In this document: positions 1-9,483 of the stretch, one piece after another
Numbering within the stretch: position 1 is the stretch's first letter
Layout of the letters: each line of letters begins with the position of its first letter
Source: Allochromatium palmeri
GTDB lineage: Bacteria > Pseudomonadota > Gammaproteobacteria > Chromatiales > Chromatiaceae
Assembly: GCF_009720725.1 (NCBI RefSeq)
Contig: NZ_WNKT01000047.1
Coordinates: 1 to 32,071 of the forward strand
DNA: 32,071 nucleotides
Direction of reading: 5' to 3'
The notes under the pieces: model-generated
Databases searched by the model: none
What the model saw: the letters and a program-made list of their open reading frames with translations, nothing else
Told to the model about the DNA's origin: nothing
Position numbers and translations under genes: made by a program

Positions 1-61
1 AGAGGACTTGTCTACTCCAACTGTATGTGAGCGAACGATTTTTGCCAGCTGGTAAGATACT

Positions 62-748
62 TTGTCCAAAGTCCAAAATAAGGAGGCCAACGAGTATTTG
101 CAGCAGGTGCGCTTGGGCCAAACTGAGCACGGCAGCTTTGTGGTGCGCCTCCTGGCTCCCGTCCCGCCCCTGTTGCAAGCGTCGCTTGACCCGGTCTGGC
201 TACCCTTCGACGACGAACCCTATGAGCGCAAGGTCACACGGCGCTTGATGGAGGCGCTGGAGGCGTGCCGTGAGGCCACGGAACAGGCCACGACCGGAAC
301 CGGAATGGCGGCTTTCGAGCGCGCCGTCAAGGTCGGGGTTAGCGCCAATTTGTGCGAGGCCGTGGCCCGCTTGGCGGACTACGCGGACGGCCTGGAAATC
401 GGCGTCACCTGGGCACGGACCCGACCGGGAGCCGAGACGTATCGGCGCGTGCGGTTCTCGTCGAGTGAGGCGGCGATCCTGAAAGAAGCGGCGCGGAATT
501 TTCGCGACACGCTCTCGCGCCCAGACGTGGAGCTGTTTGGCACCGTGTCTCAACTCAAGCGCGAGCAGGACGAGATCGAGGGCTTGGTGACGCTCAAAGC
601 CTTGGTCGATGGCAAGATCCAGTCGGTCAGGGCGACTCTGGACCAAGCCAATTACAGTCAGGCGGTGCAGGCGCACGATCGGCAACTGCCGGTCTTAGTG
701 CGCGGCGATCTGGAACGCATCGGCCAGCGTTGGCGGCGGAACTGTTGA
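62..748 (+). CDS. Unrecognised protein upstream of hsdR, possibly frameshifted at both ends
   Basis: I do not recognise a named family. The 228 residues hold a start-proximal segment LGQTEHGSFVVRLLAPVPP and a helical, charge-rich middle, with no signal peptide or membrane segment. It lies directly upstream of hsdR on the same strand, so a role with the restriction system is possible but is inferred only from position. The start is doubtful. The first available start is a TTG at 62 without a clear Shine-Dalgarno, and the same frame has a stop at 53-55. The end is also odd: this frame stops at 746-748 after RWRRNC, while the +1 frame continues with an acidic tail (AELLNIGAEEDDDANATD) to a stop at 790-792. 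The real protein may begin before the window and the gene may carry frameshifts or sequence errors. That it is coding is likely; its exact extent is uncertain. Confidence 0.5.
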   Translation: MSKVQNKEANEYLQQVRLGQTEHGSFVVRLLAPVPPLLQASLDPVWLPFDDEPYERKVTRRLMEALEACREATEQATTGTGMAAFERAVKVGVSANLCEAVARLADYADGLEIGVTWARTRPGAETYRRVRFSSSEAAILKEAARNFRDTLSRPDVELFGTVSQLKREQDEIEGLVTLKALVDGKIQSVRATLDQANYSQAVQAHDRQLPVLVRGDLERIGQRWRRNC

Positions 749-882
749 ACATCGGCGCCGAGGAAGACGACGACGCGAACGCGACCGACTGAGGCCGAGC
801 GGATGTATTGATTCGGTCGCGCAAGCCGGCCCGTGAGCTTGGGGCGGTGTGCACCGGCGGCCATCACGACACGGAGCAAAGG

Positions 883-3800
883 ATGACGTTTATCTCGGAA
901 GCGGATATTGAGGGGCTGTTGCTGGAGCAACTGGCGGGCTTGGGTTATCGGTGCACCACCGATGCCGTGATCGGCCCGGACGGAAGCGCGGCGGAGCGTG
1001 AGGCGTTTTCAGATGTGTTGCTGGTCGGACGGCTGCAAGCGGCCATCGAGCGCTTGAATCCGGGGATTCCCAGCGAGGCCCGCGCCGATGCCCTGAAACA
1101 GATCATTGCCACGGTCTCGCCCGCGCTGATCGAGGAAAACCGCCGCCTGCATCGGCTTCTGGTCGAGGGCGTGCCGGTCGAGTTCTATGCCGAGGATGGC
1201 ACCCTGCGCGGCGATACCGTGCGCCTGATCGATTTCGACGATCCCGACGCCAACGACTGGCTGGCCGTGGGTCAGTTCACCGTGGTTGAAAATGGGGTCA
1301 ACCGCCGCCCCGACGTGGTGCTGTTCCTCAACGGCTTGCCCGTGGCCGTGTTCGAGCTCAAGAACCCCGGCGGCGAGCAGGCGACGATGGCGGGGGCCTT
1401 CAACCAACTCCAGACCTACAAGGCCCAGATCCCGTCGCTGTTTCGCACCAACGCGGCACTGGTGATCTCCGATGGACTGACGGCGCGGATCGGCTCGCTC
1501 ACGGCCAACTTGGAGCGCTTCATGCCGTGGCGCACGACCGACGGGCGGACCATTGCGCCCAAAGGCGAAGCCGAGCAGAGCGTTCTCGTCATCGGCGCCT
1601 TCGAGCGCGCGCGTTTCCTGGCGCTGCTGCGCGATTTCACCGTCTTCGGCAACACCGGCAACGGACTCTTCAAGATCCTCGCCGGCTACCATCAGTTCCA
1701 CGCCGTGCGCCGCGCCCTGCATTCGACCCTGCGGGCCTTGGCCATGCGTGAAGCCAGGCCGGAGACGCTGCGCGAGGATCCCGAAGATTACGGTCTGGCC
1801 AGCGTGCGCGACTACCGACCCGGCGACCGCCGCATCGGCGTCATCTGGCACACCCAAGGCTCGGGCAAGAGCCTGTTGATGGCCTTCTACGTCGGGCAAC
1901 TGGTGCGCTGTCCCGAACTGGCCAACCCGACCATCCTGGTCATCACCGACCGCAACGACCTCGATGATCAGTTGTTCGCCACCTTCGCCCTGTGCGCCGA
2001 TCTGATCCGTCAGACCCCGATCCAGGTCGAGAGCCGCGAGGATCTGCGCACCCAACTCAACCGCGCCTCGGGCGGGGTGATCTTCACCACTCTGCAAAAG
2101 TTCTCGCCGCCGGCGGGGGAGTCCGCCTATCCGGTGCTGACCGACCGGCGCAACGTGATCGTGATCGTCGACGAGGCCCACCGCAGCCAATACGGCTTCA
2201 AGGCCAAGGTGGACAGCAAGACCGGCGAGATCAGCTACGGCTTCGCCAAGTATCTGCGCGATGCCCTGCCCAATGCGGCCTTCGTCGGCTTCACCGGCAC
2301 GCCCATCGACAGCGCCGACGTCAACACCCGGCAGGTGTTCGGCGATTACATCGATGTCTACGACATCAGCCGCGCGGTCGAGGACGGCGCGACGGTGCCC
2401 ATCTACTACGAAAGCCGTCTGGCCCGCATTGAGCTGCCGGAAGCGGCCAAGCCGACCATCGATGACGAGATCGCCGAACTGACCGAAGACGAGGCTGAGA
2501 GCGAACAGGAGCGGATCAAGCGCCAGTGGTCGACCATCGAGGCCCTGGTCGGCGCCAAGGAACGGCTGGCGATGGTCGCCGAGGATCTGGTGCGGCACTT
2601 CGAGGATCGCGTCGCCGCCCTGGAGGGCAAGGCGATGGTGGTCTGCATGAGCCGGCGCATCTGTGTCGCCCTCTATGACGCCATCGTCGCTTTGCGCCCG
2701 GACTGGCATTCCGACGACGACGCGGCTGGACGGATCAAGATCGTCATGACCGGCTCGGCGGCCGATCCCCAGGAATGGCAACCGCACATCGGCGCCAAGG
2801 CCCGGCGCGATCTGCTCGCCAAGCGCGCCAAAGACCCGAACGATTCGTTGCAACTGGTGATCGTGCGGGATATGTGGCTGACCGGCTTCGATGCGCCCTC
2901 CATGCACACCCTCTACGTCGACAAGCCCATGCGCGGACATGGGTTGATGCAGGCCATCGCGCGCGTCAATCGCGTCTTTCGCGACAAGCCCGCCGGGCTG
3001 GTGGTCGACTACATCGGCATCGCCCAGAACCTCAAGCGGGCGCTGGCCGAGTATTCCGCCGCCGATCAGCGTCAGACCGGGGTCGACGAGGCCGAGGCGG
3101 TTGCGGCCCTGCAAGAAGCCTTCGAGGTGGTGGACGCCATGTTCCACGGCTTCGACTATCAGCAGGGACTGACCGGGACACCCCAGGCGCGGCTGGCGAC
3201 CATGGCCGAGGCCATCGAATGGATTCTGGCCCGTCAGCAGGAAGCAGCCGCCCGCGAGAAGACGCCCGAGGCGCAGAAGCGCGCCCATCGGCGGTTTCAG
3301 GATGCCACGCTGGCTCTGTCCAAGGCGTTCGCGCTGGCGTCGGCGAGTGACTACGCACGCGAGATCCGCGAGGCCGTGGGCTTCTTCCAGACGCTGCGCG
3401 CGGCCCTGATCAAGACCGGCACGACCAGCGGCCCGTCGAAGTCGGAGCGTGATTGGGCCATCGCCCAGATCATCGACCGCGCCGTGGTCTCGACCGAGAT
3501 CGTCGACATTCTCGCCGCCGCCGGCCTGAGCACGCCGGACATCTCGATCCTGTCGGATGACTTTCTGGCCGAAGTCGCCCAGATGCCGCAGAAGAATTTG
3601 GCCCTGGAAGCTCTGCGCAAGCTGCTCAACGACGAAGTGCGCTCACGCACCCGCACCAACGTCGTCCAGGCCCGGCAGTTCTCCGAGCGTCTGGAGGCGG
3701 CCATCGCCCGCTACCACACCAACGCCATCAGCACCGTCGAGATCCTTCAGGAACTCATCGAACTGGCCCATGAGATCCGCGCCGCCAAGGCGCGCGGCCA

Positions 3801-4095
3801 GGACGAAGGGCTGTCCGAAGACGAGATCGCCTTCTATGATGCGCTGGCCGAGAACCAGAGCGCGGTTGAAGTCATGGGCAACGATCAGCTCAAGGTTATC
3901 GCCCATGAACTGCTGAACGACTTACAGCGCAACATCACGGTGGATTGGGCGCATCGTTCCAGTGCCCGTGCCAAGATGCGGGTGCTGGTCAAGCGGATCC
4001 TGCGCCGCTATGGCTATCCGCCGGACTTGCAGGACGCCGCTGTTCAGACGGTACTGGCCCAAGCCGAAGCATTGTCGGCGAGATGGAATGCGTGA
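883..4095 (+). CDS. hsdR: Type I restriction enzyme R subunit (HsdR)
   Basis: This is the motor and nuclease subunit of a type I restriction-modification complex. It translocates DNA using ATP and cuts unmethylated foreign DNA in the cytoplasm with HsdM and HsdS. From the chosen start it has 1,070 residues, a normal HsdR length. The N-terminal nuclease domain shows the PD-(D/E)xK pattern, with [18 protein letters not shown] and Glu158 and Lys160 as likely catalytic residues. The superfamily 2 helicase motor follows: Walker A HTQGSGKS (Lys329), DEAH at 430-433, GFTGTP near 469, and the motif VI-like [10 protein letters not shown] near 690. The rest is a helical C-terminal region. ATG 883 has a purine-rich GAGCAAAGG upstream; the TTG at 808 would add 25 unlikely residues. 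The hsdM and hsdS partners are not in the window and would lie before position 1 if the locus is complete. Confidence 0.95.
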   Translation: MTFISEADIEGLLLEQLAGLGYRCTTDAVIGPDGSAAEREAFSDVLLVGRLQAAIERLNPGIPSEARADALKQIIATVSPALIEENRRLHRLLVEGVPVEFYAEDGTLRGDTVRLIDFDDPDANDWLAVGQFTVVENGVNRRPDVVLFLNGLPVAVFELKNPGGEQATMAGAFNQLQTYKAQIPSLFRTNAALVISDGLTARIGSLTANLERFMPWRTTDGRTIAPKGEAEQSVLVIGAFERARFLALLRDFTVFGNTGNGLFKILAGYHQFHAVRRALHSTLRALAMREARPETLREDPEDYGLASVRDYRPGDRRIGVIWHTQGSGKSLLMAFYVGQLVRCPELANPTILVITDRNDLDDQLFATFALCADLIRQTPIQVESREDLRTQLNRASGGVIFTTLQKFSPPAGESAYPVLTDRRNVIVIVDEAHRSQYGFKAKVDSKTGEISYGFAKYLRDALPNAAFVGFTGTPIDSADVNTRQVFGDYIDVYDISRAVEDGATVPIYYESRLARIELPEAAKPTIDDEIAELTEDEAESEQERIKRQWSTIEALVGAKERLAMVAEDLVRHFEDRVAALEGKAMVVCMSRRICVALYDAIVALRPDWHSDDDAAGRIKIVMTGSAADPQEWQPHIGAKARRDLLAKRAKDPNDSLQLVIVRDMWLTGFDAPSMHTLYVDKPMRGHGLMQAIARVNRVFRDKPAGLVVDYIGIAQNLKRALAEYSAADQRQTGVDEAEAVAALQEAFEVVDAMFHGFDYQQGLTGTPQARLATMAEAIEWILARQQEAAAREKTPEAQKRAHRRFQDATLALSKAFALASASDYAREIREAVGFFQTLRAALIKTGTTSGPSKSERDWAIAQIIDRAVVSTEIVDILAAAGLSTPDISILSDDFLAEVAQMPQKNLALEALRKLLNDEVRSRTRTNVVQARQFSERLEAAIARYHTNAISTVEILQELIELAHEIRAAKARGQDEGLSEDEIAFYDALAENQSAVEVMGNDQLKVIAHELLNDLQRNITVDWAHRSSARAKMRVLVKRILRRYGYPPDLQDAAVQTVLAQAEALSARWNA

Positions 4096-4168
4096 CACAT
4101 GAGTCAGGTTTGAGTCACGCGGACTTGAGGAAGGTTGAACGGTCTGGGCGGTAAGGGTTTGTTTTGAT

Positions 4169-4244
<76 letters not shown>

Positions 4245-4262
4245 ATGATCGGTATCGACAGT

Positions 4263-4292
4263 CGCTCGCCCCCGCGAGGCGAAGGACGAGCG
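4263..4292 (-). terminator. Weak hairpin between bchD and tRNA-Ala
   Basis: The arms CGCTCG (4263-4268) and CGAGCG (4287-4292) can pair, with some inner GC pairing. No T-run follows on the minus strand, so intrinsic termination is doubtful. It may be a chance GC-rich inverted repeat or a processing hairpin. Confidence 0.2.
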
Positions 4293-4344
4293 GCTGTCAT
4301 TCTGCGTCATTCCAGCCGGCGTGACAAGCCGTGCGAACGCGCGG

Positions 4345-6165
4345 TCAACCCGCTGTCGCCCGCACCGCCTGATTGAGCGCGTTGGCGTCGGCATGCGGCA
4401 GCGGCAGATAGACCGCGCCCATTTCCCTGGCCAGTTCACGCCCCTGCGGCTGCGGACGCGGCGAGGTATCGATCACCAAGGCGGCGATCTCCAGCGAACG
4501 CACCATACGCGCGGCGGCCAGCGCCTCTTCGTTGGCGCGCGTGCGCCCGCCTGTGCCGTCGCGCGCGACATTGGCCCGACCGTCGGTCATGATGATCAGC
4601 ACCGGGGTGCCGCCGCGCCGCTGTACGCCATCGGCCATCATCATCCCCAGATCGATGCCCGAGGCCAGCGGCGTGCCGCCACCACCCGGCAATCCAGCCA
4701 GACTGCGCTTGGCGCGCACCAGCGAGCGGGTCGGCGGCAGCAGCACCTCGGCGCCCTGCCCGCGGAACGCCACCAGCGCCACCTGATCGCGCCGCACATA
4801 GCAGTCGGCCAGCAGCAGCTCGACCGCGCCCTTGGCCTCAGCCAGACGGTGCAGGGCCGAAGAGCCGGAGGCATCGACCACAAAGACCGTGGTGCTCTCG
4901 GACTTGTGCTTGAAGCGCGTGATGCGGAAGTCGTCCTGGCGGATTTCGAGCCGGTTGGACGGCTTGCCGGCGCGCGCACGTTCCTCGCGGCGGATGCGCT
5001 GCCAGGGCGCGGCGGCGCGCAGGGTCTCGATCACGTTCAGACGCTGTCCGGCACGCGGCTCGCCGCGCAGCACCCCGGCGGGGCGTCCGCGCGAGGGCGC
5101 ATTCTGAACCGCACCGGCCTTGCCCGTAGCACGGGCGCGCGAGCGGCGCAGCTTGCCCATCTGGAGCTGAGCCAGCAGACCAGCCGGGATCGCCGCCTGA
5201 GTCGCCTCCAGGATCTTGTCCTGAAGCTCCTGGGGTTCCTGCGGCTCCTGGTTGGACTGCTCCTCGTCCTGGTTCGGTTCCTCCGGTTCGGGCGGCGGCG
5301 GTTCGGCGTCCGGCGGCGGCTCCATCGGCGGGAGCTGGGTGGCGCGCGGGGCCAGCACCAGGCGACCGGCGATCGCCAGATCCTCGTCGGTCACCTCGGT
5401 GCGTTCTTCGAGCGCGGCATGGGCGCAGGCGACCCGGCTGGCGAAGATCGAGGCGCGCAGCGAGGGGATGCCGAGCGCAAGTGCGATATTGCACAGCGTC
5501 TCGACCTGCGCATCGCTGATCGTGACCTGAGACAGACGCGGCCGGGCAGCGACCACGTCCTCGACATCATAGTCACAGGCGATGGCCTGATCGTAGCGGA
5601 GATAATTCAAGTCCAGATGGAAGGCCAGCCGGTCGAGCAGCGCATTGAGCAGCCCCTCGTCCTCGCCTACGCCCTCATCGAGCGCGACCACGGCGAAGCG
5701 CGAGGGCGTGCGCAGGGCCAGTCCATCACGCTCCAGGACGACCTCGCCCGAGTCGAAGGCCATGTTGAGCCGCGCGGCGGTACCGGGCGCGATGCGCTCG
5801 GCCATCGACAGCTCGATGACACCACCGTCAGCCTCGACCAGCAGGCCCTTCTCAGCCACCGGACGCCCGGCGTTGAGCGTGGCGGCCAGATCCAGTCCGC
5901 CGAGCAATCGCCCGTCGGCCACATGCAGCGGAATGCGCCGCATCGGCGTGCCTTCGGGCTGGAGGTCGCGCATGATCGACAGCCACTGATCGCGCACCGG
6001 ACCGGGCAGCGCACGCAGCGCCACACCGCCGGTACCGACCGGATCGATCGTCATCAGGACCGCCGCCAGTACGGCGTCGTCCCAGGGCGAGGGGCCCGGA
6101 CCCGCCTGAAGCGGGGCCGGTGTGCCGCCGTCCGCGACAGCGGGATTCGGGCCGGGAGTGCTCAT
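4345..6165 (-). CDS. bchD: Magnesium chelatase subunit D (BchD)
   Basis: BchD forms the AAA+ platform with BchI that drives BchH to insert Mg2+ into protoporphyrin IX, the first committed step of bacteriochlorophyll synthesis. The 606 residues show the family layout. There is an N-terminal AAA-like region without a clean Walker A, as expected for this subunit. A proline- and acid-rich linker spans about residues 279-312. A C-terminal von Willebrand A/integrin I domain starts near residue 425 with the MIDAS motif DASGS (Asp431) and later [10 protein letters not shown]. Its ATG overlaps the bchI stop by four bases (ATGA, 6162-6165), so translation is probably coupled. The bchH subunit is not in the window. 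Confidence 0.95.
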   Translation of the reverse strand: MSTPGPNPAVADGGTPAPLQAGPGPSPWDDAVLAAVLMTIDPVGTGGVALRALPGPVRDQWLSIMRDLQPEGTPMRRIPLHVADGRLLGGLDLAATLNAGRPVAEKGLLVEADGGVIELSMAERIAPGTAARLNMAFDSGEVVLERDGLALRTPSRFAVVALDEGVGEDEGLLNALLDRLAFHLDLNYLRYDQAIACDYDVEDVVAARPRLSQVTISDAQVETLCNIALALGIPSLRASIFASRVACAHAALEERTEVTDEDLAIAGRLVLAPRATQLPPMEPPPDAEPPPPEPEEPNQDEEQSNQEPQEPQELQDKILEATQAAIPAGLLAQLQMGKLRRSRARATGKAGAVQNAPSRGRPAGVLRGEPRAGQRLNVIETLRAAAPWQRIRREERARAGKPSNRLEIRQDDFRITRFKHKSESTTVFVVDASGSSALHRLAEAKGAVELLLADCYVRRDQVALVAFRGQGAEVLLPPTRSLVRAKRSLAGLPGGGGTPLASGIDLGMMMADGVQRRGGTPVLIIMTDGRANVARDGTGGRTRANEEALAAARMVRSLEIAALVIDTSPRPQPQGRELAREMGAVYLPLPHADANALNQAVRATAG

Positions 6166-7190
6166 TCGCCAAAGAGCTCCTTGATCGCGCGCTCGACACG
6201 GCTGGTCGAGCCGGACTCATCGAGCGGATCGCGGCGCAGACGATGGCGCAGCGCCGAGACAGCGATGGTCTTGACATGATCGACGGTGACGGTCTTGTCG
6301 CCCTGGAGTGCGGCGAGCGCGCGCGCCGAGCGGATCACGGTCAGCTCGCCGCGCAGACCGTCGGTGCCGAGCTTGATGCAGAGCTTGGCCGTCTCTTCGA
6401 GCGTGCGGTCCGGCACCTCGACCTCGGGCAGCAGCTTCTTGGCCTTCTGGATCTGGCGGCTGACCTTGGCGTCTTTGTTCTTCCACTTCTCGACGAAGGC
6501 ATTGGGGTCGCGCTCGAACTCATCGCGCAGACGCACGACTTTCATGCGCGTGGGCAGATCGGTCGGGGTCTTGACCTCGACCGAGAGACCAAAGCGGTCC
6601 TGCAACTGCGGACGCAGTTCGCCCTCTTCCGGGTTGCCCGAGCCGACGAGCACGAAGCGCGCCGGATGGCGCACGCTCAGCCCCTCGCGTTCGACCAGAT
6701 TCTGACCGGACGCGGCCACGTCCAGCAGCGAGTCGACCAGATGGTCTTCGAGCAGATTGACCTCATCGATATAGAGGAAGCCGCGATGGGCGCGTGCCAG
6801 CAGGCCTGGCTCGAAGGCTTTTTCGCCCTTGGTCAGGGCGCGTTCCAGATCGAGCGCGCCGATGACGCGGTCCTCGGTGGCGCCGAGCGGCAGATCGACC
6901 ACCGGCACCTGCACCTGATGGCCCTTGATGTTGGTGCCCTTGGCTTTCTTGGTGCGGCACTCTTCGCACAGATAGTCGTCGCTGGCCTCGGGGTCGCAGT
7001 GATAGGTGCAATCGGCGGCACGCATCTTCGGCAGCAGGGCGGCCAGTCCGCGAATGGCGGTGGACTTACCCGTGCCACGGTCACCGAAGACGAGCACGCC
7101 GCCAATGGAGGGATCGATGGCCGCCATCAGCAGGGAGCGTTTCATCTCCTCCTGGGCGACGACGGCGGAAAAGGGAAAAGGGATGGGCAT
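6162..7190 (-). CDS. bchI: Magnesium chelatase ATPase subunit I (BchI)
   Basis: BchI is the AAA+ ATPase of magnesium chelatase; it forms a ring with BchD and powers Mg2+ insertion by BchH. The 342 residues match the family length. Visible motifs are Walker A GDRGTGKS (36-43), a Cys-bearing insert CDPEASDDYLCEEC (65-78), Walker B LYIDE (139-143), and sensor 1 and Arg-finger region GSGNPEEGELRPQLQDRFG near 183-201. The start ATG at 7190 follows a purine-poor stretch, but MPIPFPFSAVVAQE is a typical BchI N terminus. It is the first gene of a bchI-bchD unit. A PpsR/CrtJ-like box sits 24 bases before the start, which would fit aerobic repression. Confidence 0.97.
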   Translation of the reverse strand: MPIPFPFSAVVAQEEMKRSLLMAAIDPSIGGVLVFGDRGTGKSTAIRGLAALLPKMRAADCTYHCDPEASDDYLCEECRTKKAKGTNIKGHQVQVPVVDLPLGATEDRVIGALDLERALTKGEKAFEPGLLARAHRGFLYIDEVNLLEDHLVDSLLDVAASGQNLVEREGLSVRHPARFVLVGSGNPEEGELRPQLQDRFGLSVEVKTPTDLPTRMKVVRLRDEFERDPNAFVEKWKNKDAKVSRQIQKAKKLLPEVEVPDRTLEETAKLCIKLGTDGLRGELTVIRSARALAALQGDKTVTVDHVKTIAVSALRHRLRRDPLDESGSTSRVERAIKELFGE

Positions 7191-7213
7191 ACGCGGCGAA
7201 CCTAGTTCTAGTG

Positions 7214-7231
7214 TGTCGAAATGGGCGTACA
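7214..7231. promoter_or_regulatory. PpsR/CrtJ-like site upstream of bchI
   Basis: TGT at 7214-7216 is followed by 12 bases and ACA at 7229-7231, which is exactly the TGT-N12-ACA pattern of PpsR/CrtJ, the redox- and light-responsive repressor of photosynthesis genes in purple bacteria. It lies 24-41 bases before the bchI ATG. I saw no second copy nearby, although PpsR often binds paired sites. The six fixed bases would occur by chance about eight times in a window this long, so position is the main support. Confidence 0.45.
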
Positions 7232-7272
7232 GTGTCTGTCGAGCGCAGGCACCCGAATCGAGCGCGTTCAGG

Positions 7273-7317
7273 CGCGGGCGCGAAAATCGAACTCGCGACC
7301 CTAGCGCCCATGGCTAG
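7273..7317 (-). other. tRNA 3'-half-like sequence
   Basis: On the minus strand, CTAGC and GCTAG enclose a 7-base loop, followed by GGTC, then a 5-bp arm GCGAG/TTCGC enclosing TTCGATT, then seven GC-rich bases. This matches the anticodon arm, variable loop, T arm and acceptor spacing of a tRNA. The base 5' of the anticodon is A instead of the invariant T, and no matching D arm or 5' acceptor strand is present, so it is not a working tRNA. It may be a remnant or a coincidence. Confidence 0.2.
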
Positions 7318-7396
7318 GCAAGGTCAAGTTCCATGATGCAAATCTTGGATTGCTCGGCTTCGGGTTATTGCCTAGGATGCAACAATGCAAGCACAG

Positions 7397-7678
7397 ATGA
7401 TTCTGAGTACGAAGGACGTTTGGCCGGATGGCGCTGTGGTGCAGATGGTCGTCTGGCGTCTTCCGCAACCCTCGGCGGAACGTCCGCACGGTCTCAAATA
7501 TCGGCTCTATTGCGGTCGCCATGACCGATGCCTGGTGCGCTACGATAACGAGCGCGGCAAGGGCGATCATCGCCACGAAGGCGAGACCGAGACCCCGTAT
7601 CACTTCAAGAGCCTGCTCGGTCTGATCGAGGACTTTCGCGAGGATGTGCGCCGTTTGGCAGGAGAGAACTATGTCTAA
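7397..7678 (+). CDS. TumE-type toxin (DUF6516-like)
   Basis: This small protein (93 residues from ATG 7397) resembles the toxin component of TumE/TumA systems as I recall them. Characteristic segments are MILSTKDVWPDGAVVQMVVW at the start, RYDNERGKGDHRH in the middle, and TPYHFKSLLGLIEDFREDV near the end. The toxic activity of the family is not something I can state with certainty. An upstream in-frame ATG at 7385 would add MQAQ; I prefer 7397 because homologues typically begin at MIL. Its stop overlaps the antitoxin start by eight bases, with toxin first. There is no strong Shine-Dalgarno. The pair sits between the bch genes and bciB, so it is an accessory insertion in a photosynthesis region. 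Confidence 0.75.
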   Translation: MILSTKDVWPDGAVVQMVVWRLPQPSAERPHGLKYRLYCGRHDRCLVRYDNERGKGDHRHEGETETPYHFKSLLGLIEDFREDVRRLAGENYV

Positions 7679-8042
7679 AGCGATCGTGGAAACATCCGCC
7701 GCCGGTGATTACTTCGCCAAGGCGCTGGAGGTAGCGCGCCTGGTCGATGCGGGCGAAACGGTTCCAGAGGCCGACTACTATCTCGGCTTCAGCAGTGCGG
7801 CCCAACTCTTCGGCGAGCTGACGGCCGCGCGCATGGCGCTGCTCGAAGCCCTCAAGGGGCTGGGGCCGGTTTCGATCCATGCACTGGCCAAACAGGTGGG
7901 ACGCAACTACAGCAACGTGCATTCGGATGTGACCAAGCTGCTGGACCTGGGTCTCATCGAGAAGGATGCGGCCGGCAAGATCTTCGTCCCTTGGGAGGAA
8001 ATCCAAGTCCGGGTCAGCGTCGGCAGAGCGAAGGCAGCCTGA
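7671..8042 (+). CDS. TumA-type antitoxin, winged-helix DNA-binding protein
   Basis: The 123-residue product has a C-terminal winged helix-turn-helix of the type annotated as HVO_A0114-family DNA-binding protein. The segment ALLEALKGLGPVSIHALAKQ begins near residue 52, followed by the recognition helix SNVHSDVTKLLDLGLIEKD and a short wing. Such proteins are the usual partners of TumE toxins and probably also repress their own promoter. ATG 7671 has a good GGAGAG Shine-Dalgarno just upstream and overlaps the toxin stop (7676-7678), so translation is coupled. A longer GTG start at 7644 would lie inside the toxin gene and is less likely. Confidence 0.8.
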   Translation: MSKAIVETSAAGDYFAKALEVARLVDAGETVPEADYYLGFSSAAQLFGELTAARMALLEALKGLGPVSIHALAKQVGRNYSNVHSDVTKLLDLGLIEKDAAGKIFVPWEEIQVRVSVGRAKAA

Positions 8043-8107
8043 CGCACCGGCTGCGGCTGTTTGCACAGTGACGCGCCGAGCGTGCTTATCCCGTAATATA
8101 GCGCCCC

Positions 8108-8125
8108 GCTCGGCCCGATCCGAGC
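8108..8125 (+). other. Hairpin in the bciB leader
   Basis: GCTCGG (8108-8113) and CCGAGC (8120-8125) form a perfect 6-bp stem with a 6-base loop. It lies 14 bases before the AGGAGG at 8140-8145. No T-run follows, so it is more likely a 5'-UTR structure than a terminator. Confidence 0.35.
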
Positions 8126-8155
8126 ACAGATCCACCCGCAGGAGGACAACAAAAG

Positions 8156-8215
8156 ATGATCTTCGCCACCACTGCCAGCCCGCGCACCGCACGCGCCATC
8201 GAGGCCGCCGCATGA
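8156..8215 (+). CDS. 19-residue leader ORF coupled to bciB
   Basis: A perfect Shine-Dalgarno AGGAGG (8140-8145) stands ten bases before ATG 8156. That frame encodes MIFATTASPRTARAIEAAA and stops at 8213-8215, overlapping the bciB ATG as ATGA. It is in a different frame from bciB, so it cannot be an N-terminal extension unless there is a frameshift. The strongest ribosome-binding site of the transcript therefore serves this small ORF, and bciB, which has only a weak GAGG at 8201-8204, would be translated by coupling or re-initiation. The peptide is Ala-rich with no run of one codon that would mark a classical attenuator. No function is known to me. Confidence 0.5.
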   Translation: MIFATTASPRTARAIEAAA

Positions 8216-9483
8216 ACGACGCCGTGCTCGACCCCCAGGACACCGGCCCCTCCAAGGGACTCGACACCATCTCGCTCCTGAGCAGCGACGAGCGGCTCAA
8301 GGGCCGGCCCAAGCTCTGTAGCGACTGCGGGCTGTGCGACAGCGCGCTCAAGGGGCGGATGTCCTCGGCCTGTATCTTCGTGCACAACCAGACCGCCGAG
8401 ATCGAGCAGCGCCTGCACGGTCGCGGACGCCGGCCCGACGACGAGCGGCGTTTCGGCATCCATCGCACCCAGTACGCCGCCCGGATGCGCCAACCCAATC
8501 CCCAGGCGCAGTGGAGCGGCATCGTCACCTCGCTCGGCGCGCGCCTGCTCGAACAGGGGACAGTCGAGGCCGTCATCACCACGGGCGCGGCGCCCGGCAC
8601 CCGCTTCAAGTCCGAACCGGTGCTGGCACGCACGCCGGCCGAAGTTCTGGCCACCGCCGGCAACAAGCCCTGTCTGTCGCCGAATCTGCGTCTGCTCGAT
8701 CAGGTGCGCGAACAGGGCATCAAGCGACTGGCTTTCATAGGTACAAGCTGTCAGGTGCACATGCTGCGCGCGGTCGAGGCCGAACTCGGGCTGGAGAAGC
8801 TCTATGTGATCGGCATCCCCTGTAGCGACAATGTCACCTATCCGGATCTGGAATATTTCCTGACCCAGGTCTCGCGCTCGCCCCAGACCATCGTTCACTA
8901 CGAGTTCATGCAGGACTTCAGTCTCTGGATGCGCCACGAGGACGGCCACAAGGAGCGCGTCAACTACATCGACTTTCCGATGGACAAGCTGCACGGGATC
9001 TTCCCGTCCTCCTGTCTGTCCTGCTTCGACTATCCGAATACGCTCGCCGATCTGACCGTCGGCTACATGGGCGCGGAGCTGGGCTGGCAGTGGGTGCTGG
9101 CGCGCACCGAGATCGGCGAGGAGCTGTTCGAGCTGATCCGCCCGGAGCTGGAGATCGGCGAGCTGACCTCAAGCGGCGACCGCACGCGCGGTATGCCGCA
9201 CTACATCGCGCGTCTGACTCAGCCGCCGGGGGCCAAGAAGCCGCCGTTCCTGGTGCGCCAACTGGTCGCCTACATGCAGCGCAAGAAGGGCTCGAAGGGC
9301 CTGGAGTTCGCGCGCGCCATCATCGAGATGAAGCTGCTGCGCAACCTGAACTATGTGCGCAGCAAGTTTCCGCGCTTCGAGGCGCGCGTGGTGCCTGAGC
9401 ATGTCTATCAGACGCTCGAACCCTATGCAGACAAGTATCAGGAGGTCTTCGGACGTCCGCTGGCTCCGCAGACTGAAGAATGA
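8212..9483 (+). CDS. bciB: 8-vinyl reductase, BciB type (FrhB family)
   Basis: BciB reduces the C8 vinyl group of divinyl (proto)chlorophyllide using reduced ferredoxin, with FAD and two [4Fe-4S] clusters as cofactors. The 423 residues belong to the coenzyme F420 hydrogenase beta-subunit family. Several segments match what I recall of the cyanobacterial slr1923/BciB type: CSDCGLCDS near residues 36-44 with a fourth Cys54, GTSCQVHMLRA, GIPCSDNVTYPDLEYFL, and FPSSCLSCFDYPNTLADLTVGYMGA. Other FrhB proteins act on other substrates, but bchI-bchD about 1 kb away supports the pigment role. ATG 8212 starts where the conserved protein begins; the open frame runs further upstream only through the antitoxin region. 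It overlaps the leader ORF and ribF by ATGA at each end. Confidence 0.88.
   Translation: MNDAVLDPQDTGPSKGLDTISLLSSDERLKGRPKLCSDCGLCDSALKGRMSSACIFVHNQTAEIEQRLHGRGRRPDDERRFGIHRTQYAARMRQPNPQAQWSGIVTSLGARLLEQGTVEAVITTGAAPGTRFKSEPVLARTPAEVLATAGNKPCLSPNLRLLDQVREQGIKRLAFIGTSCQVHMLRAVEAELGLEKLYVIGIPCSDNVTYPDLEYFLTQVSRSPQTIVHYEFMQDFSLWMRHEDGHKERVNYIDFPMDKLHGIFPSSCLSCFDYPNTLADLTVGYMGAELGWQWVLARTEIGEELFELIRPELEIGELTSSGDRTRGMPHYIARLTQPPGAKKPPFLVRQLVAYMQRKKGSKGLEFARAIIEMKLLRNLNYVRSKFPRFEARVVPEHVYQTLEPYADKYQEVFGRPLAPQTEE

Noticed and set aside
1009-3288. 759-codon open frame antisense to hsdR
   Set aside because: It mirrors the high-GC codon pattern of hsdR, has no recognisable domain and conflicts with a complete family protein on the other strand.
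4321-7205. Long plus-strand frames (652 and 361 codons) opposite bchD and bchI
   Set aside because: They are shadows of well-supported chelatase genes. Their translations are Arg/Gly/His-rich with no motif.
7966-8211. Upstream extension of the bciB frame to 7966
   Set aside because: It runs through the antitoxin gene and a non-coding leader. Family similarity begins only after ATG 8212.
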